Below, piece after piece: positions 63,676 through 64,000 of a stretch of DNA of 64,000 bases (positions are counted from its first letter, which is position 1; every line of letters begins with the position of its first letter). The translations under genes and the position numbers were made by a program. Under the pieces are notes generated by a model, which ran no database searches, had not been told where the DNA came from, and saw nothing but the letters and a program-made list of their open reading frames with translations. This DNA is from Haloarcula pelagica. GTDB taxonomy: Archaea > Halobacteriota > Halobacteria > Halobacteriales > Haloarculaceae. The stretch lies in the NCBI RefSeq assembly GCF_030127105.1, contig NZ_CP126163.1, positions 62,001 through 126,000 of the forward strand, read 5' to 3'.

Positions 63676-64000
63676 CCTCCCCGTCGTGAACGACGGGGTT
63701 TCCTCCGTGAGAGTCTCAGCCGGTCTAAGACTCGCCGGAAGCAACATTCCCGTTGTGGTGGACGGTACTCGGGTCTGTGCGCTGTTCTTTGGGACTTTCC
63801 CTCGCGGGAGAGCGTGGTGACTCCGACCAGTTGTGGTCGTCCCACTCGAACCGCACGGGCCGTGCCATCGGCCTGACTGCTTTCTCTGTGTGCCGCTTCA
63901 GAAACGTTTCTGACGCCGTAAGGTCGGCGTGTCCCTCGAACCCACACGGGCAGGTGAGCGTGTCTTGATGCCGTGTCGTCCGGTCTGTGCCGCCACACTG
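63676..64000 (-). mobile_element. IS200/IS605-type (IS1341-like) element, right end
   Basis: Begins with the hairpin CCCCGTCGT-GA-ACGACGGGG (63679-63698), the subterminal structure typical of haloarchaeal IS200/IS605 elements, followed by the 3' end of tnpB. The other end lies outside the window. It interrupts the gene whose tail is at 63438-63674. Confidence 0.7.
63725..64000 (-). CDS. tnpB: TnpB (OrfB) C-terminal part
   Basis: 92 codons are visible: [20 protein letters not shown], then [16 protein letters not shown]. The C-x-x-x and CPCG residues form the zinc ribbon of TnpB, followed by the conserved aDltAs segment (D of the RuvC domain). The C-terminal tail is Ser/Pro-rich. TnpB is an RNA-guided endonuclease whose guide comes from the element's right end, which here overlaps the hairpin at 63679. 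The N-terminal majority lies outside the window. Confidence 0.8.
   Translation of the reverse strand, partial: QCGGTDRTTRHQDTLTCPCGFEGHADLTASETFLKRHTEKAVRPMARPVRFEWDDHNWSESPRSPARESPKEQRTDPSTVHHNGNVASGES

Noticed and set aside
1-64000. Integrase/recombinase gene or complete tRNA marking an integrated element
   Set aside because: None found on either strand; only the tRNA-like mini-fold at 26189. With the Orc1/Cdc6 origin this favours a plasmid-type replicon, though integration outside the window cannot be excluded.

Overview
This window looks like part of a haloarchaeal (Halobacteria) plasmid, megaplasmid or other mobile replicon. Evidence: acidic proteins (Asp/Glu-rich tails in the VirB4-like and VirD4-like ATPases), an Orc1/Cdc6 initiator flanked by origin repeats, TATA-like promoters with short leaders, many haloarchaeal winged-helix and zinc-finger microproteins, twin-arginine/lipobox secreted proteins, and haloarchaeal insertion sequences at both window edges. 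Base composition is patchy: GC-rich backbone genes alternate with AT-rich accessory genes such as those at 36.5-41 kb. No rRNA, complete tRNA, integrase or CRISPR array was seen. All functional calls come from reading sequence motifs; no database search was run.

Layout. 0-10.3 kb: an IS4-type element (cut by the window edge) sits against the 3' part of a conjugation gene, followed by a compact operon of VirB4-like ATPase, two ribbon-helix-helix proteins, a small HUH-type relaxase and a VirD4-like coupling ATPase, then an AT-rich region with nested repeats (oriT candidate). 10.3-16 kb: small KOW-like, zinc-finger and OB-fold proteins separated by GC-rich intergenic DNA full of dispersed repeats. 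16-22 kb: toxin-antitoxin-like modules (wHTH+TumE-like, broken UPF0175/DUF3368 PIN, intact VapBC) mixed with zinc-binding microproteins that share a conserved leader hairpin. 22-31 kb: Mrr-type endonuclease with membrane anchor, small HTH operons, an unusual 0.9 kb non-coding stretch packed with perfect hairpins (26.8-27.7 kb) and a HEPN-like protein. 31-41.6 kb: accessory, probably defence-related genes: DUF4238, a PD-(D/E)xK-like nuclease with an unknown partner, two divergent uracil-DNA-glycosylase-like proteins, orphan genes and a decayed transposase. 41.7-55.3 kb: cell-surface and membrane genes (SIMPL, rhomboid, ComEC-like metallo-beta-lactamase with lamin-tail domain plus DUF3006, several lipoproteins), a broken dual-specificity phosphatase and a second wHTH+TumE module. 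55.3-64 kb: the replication origin (Orc1/Cdc6 plus nine copies of a G-tailed repeat), zinc proteins, the same conserved leader hairpins, and an IS200/IS605-type TnpB element interrupting a gene at the right edge.

How it works together: the left side gives DNA processing and transfer (relaxase, coupling protein, secretion ATPase), the right side gives replication (Orc1/Cdc6 origin), and the middle is cargo: toxin-antitoxin, candidate antiviral and cell-surface genes. Repeated regulatory signals (a leader hairpin with covarying stem at six places, and a TTAACCAAC dyad at three places) suggest that distant parts of the replicon share regulation. The strongest candidates for undescribed biology are the structured RNA cluster at 26.8-27.7 kb, the leader-hairpin family, the pair of glycosylase-like proteins, and the two-gene nuclease module at 33.8-35.9 kb.
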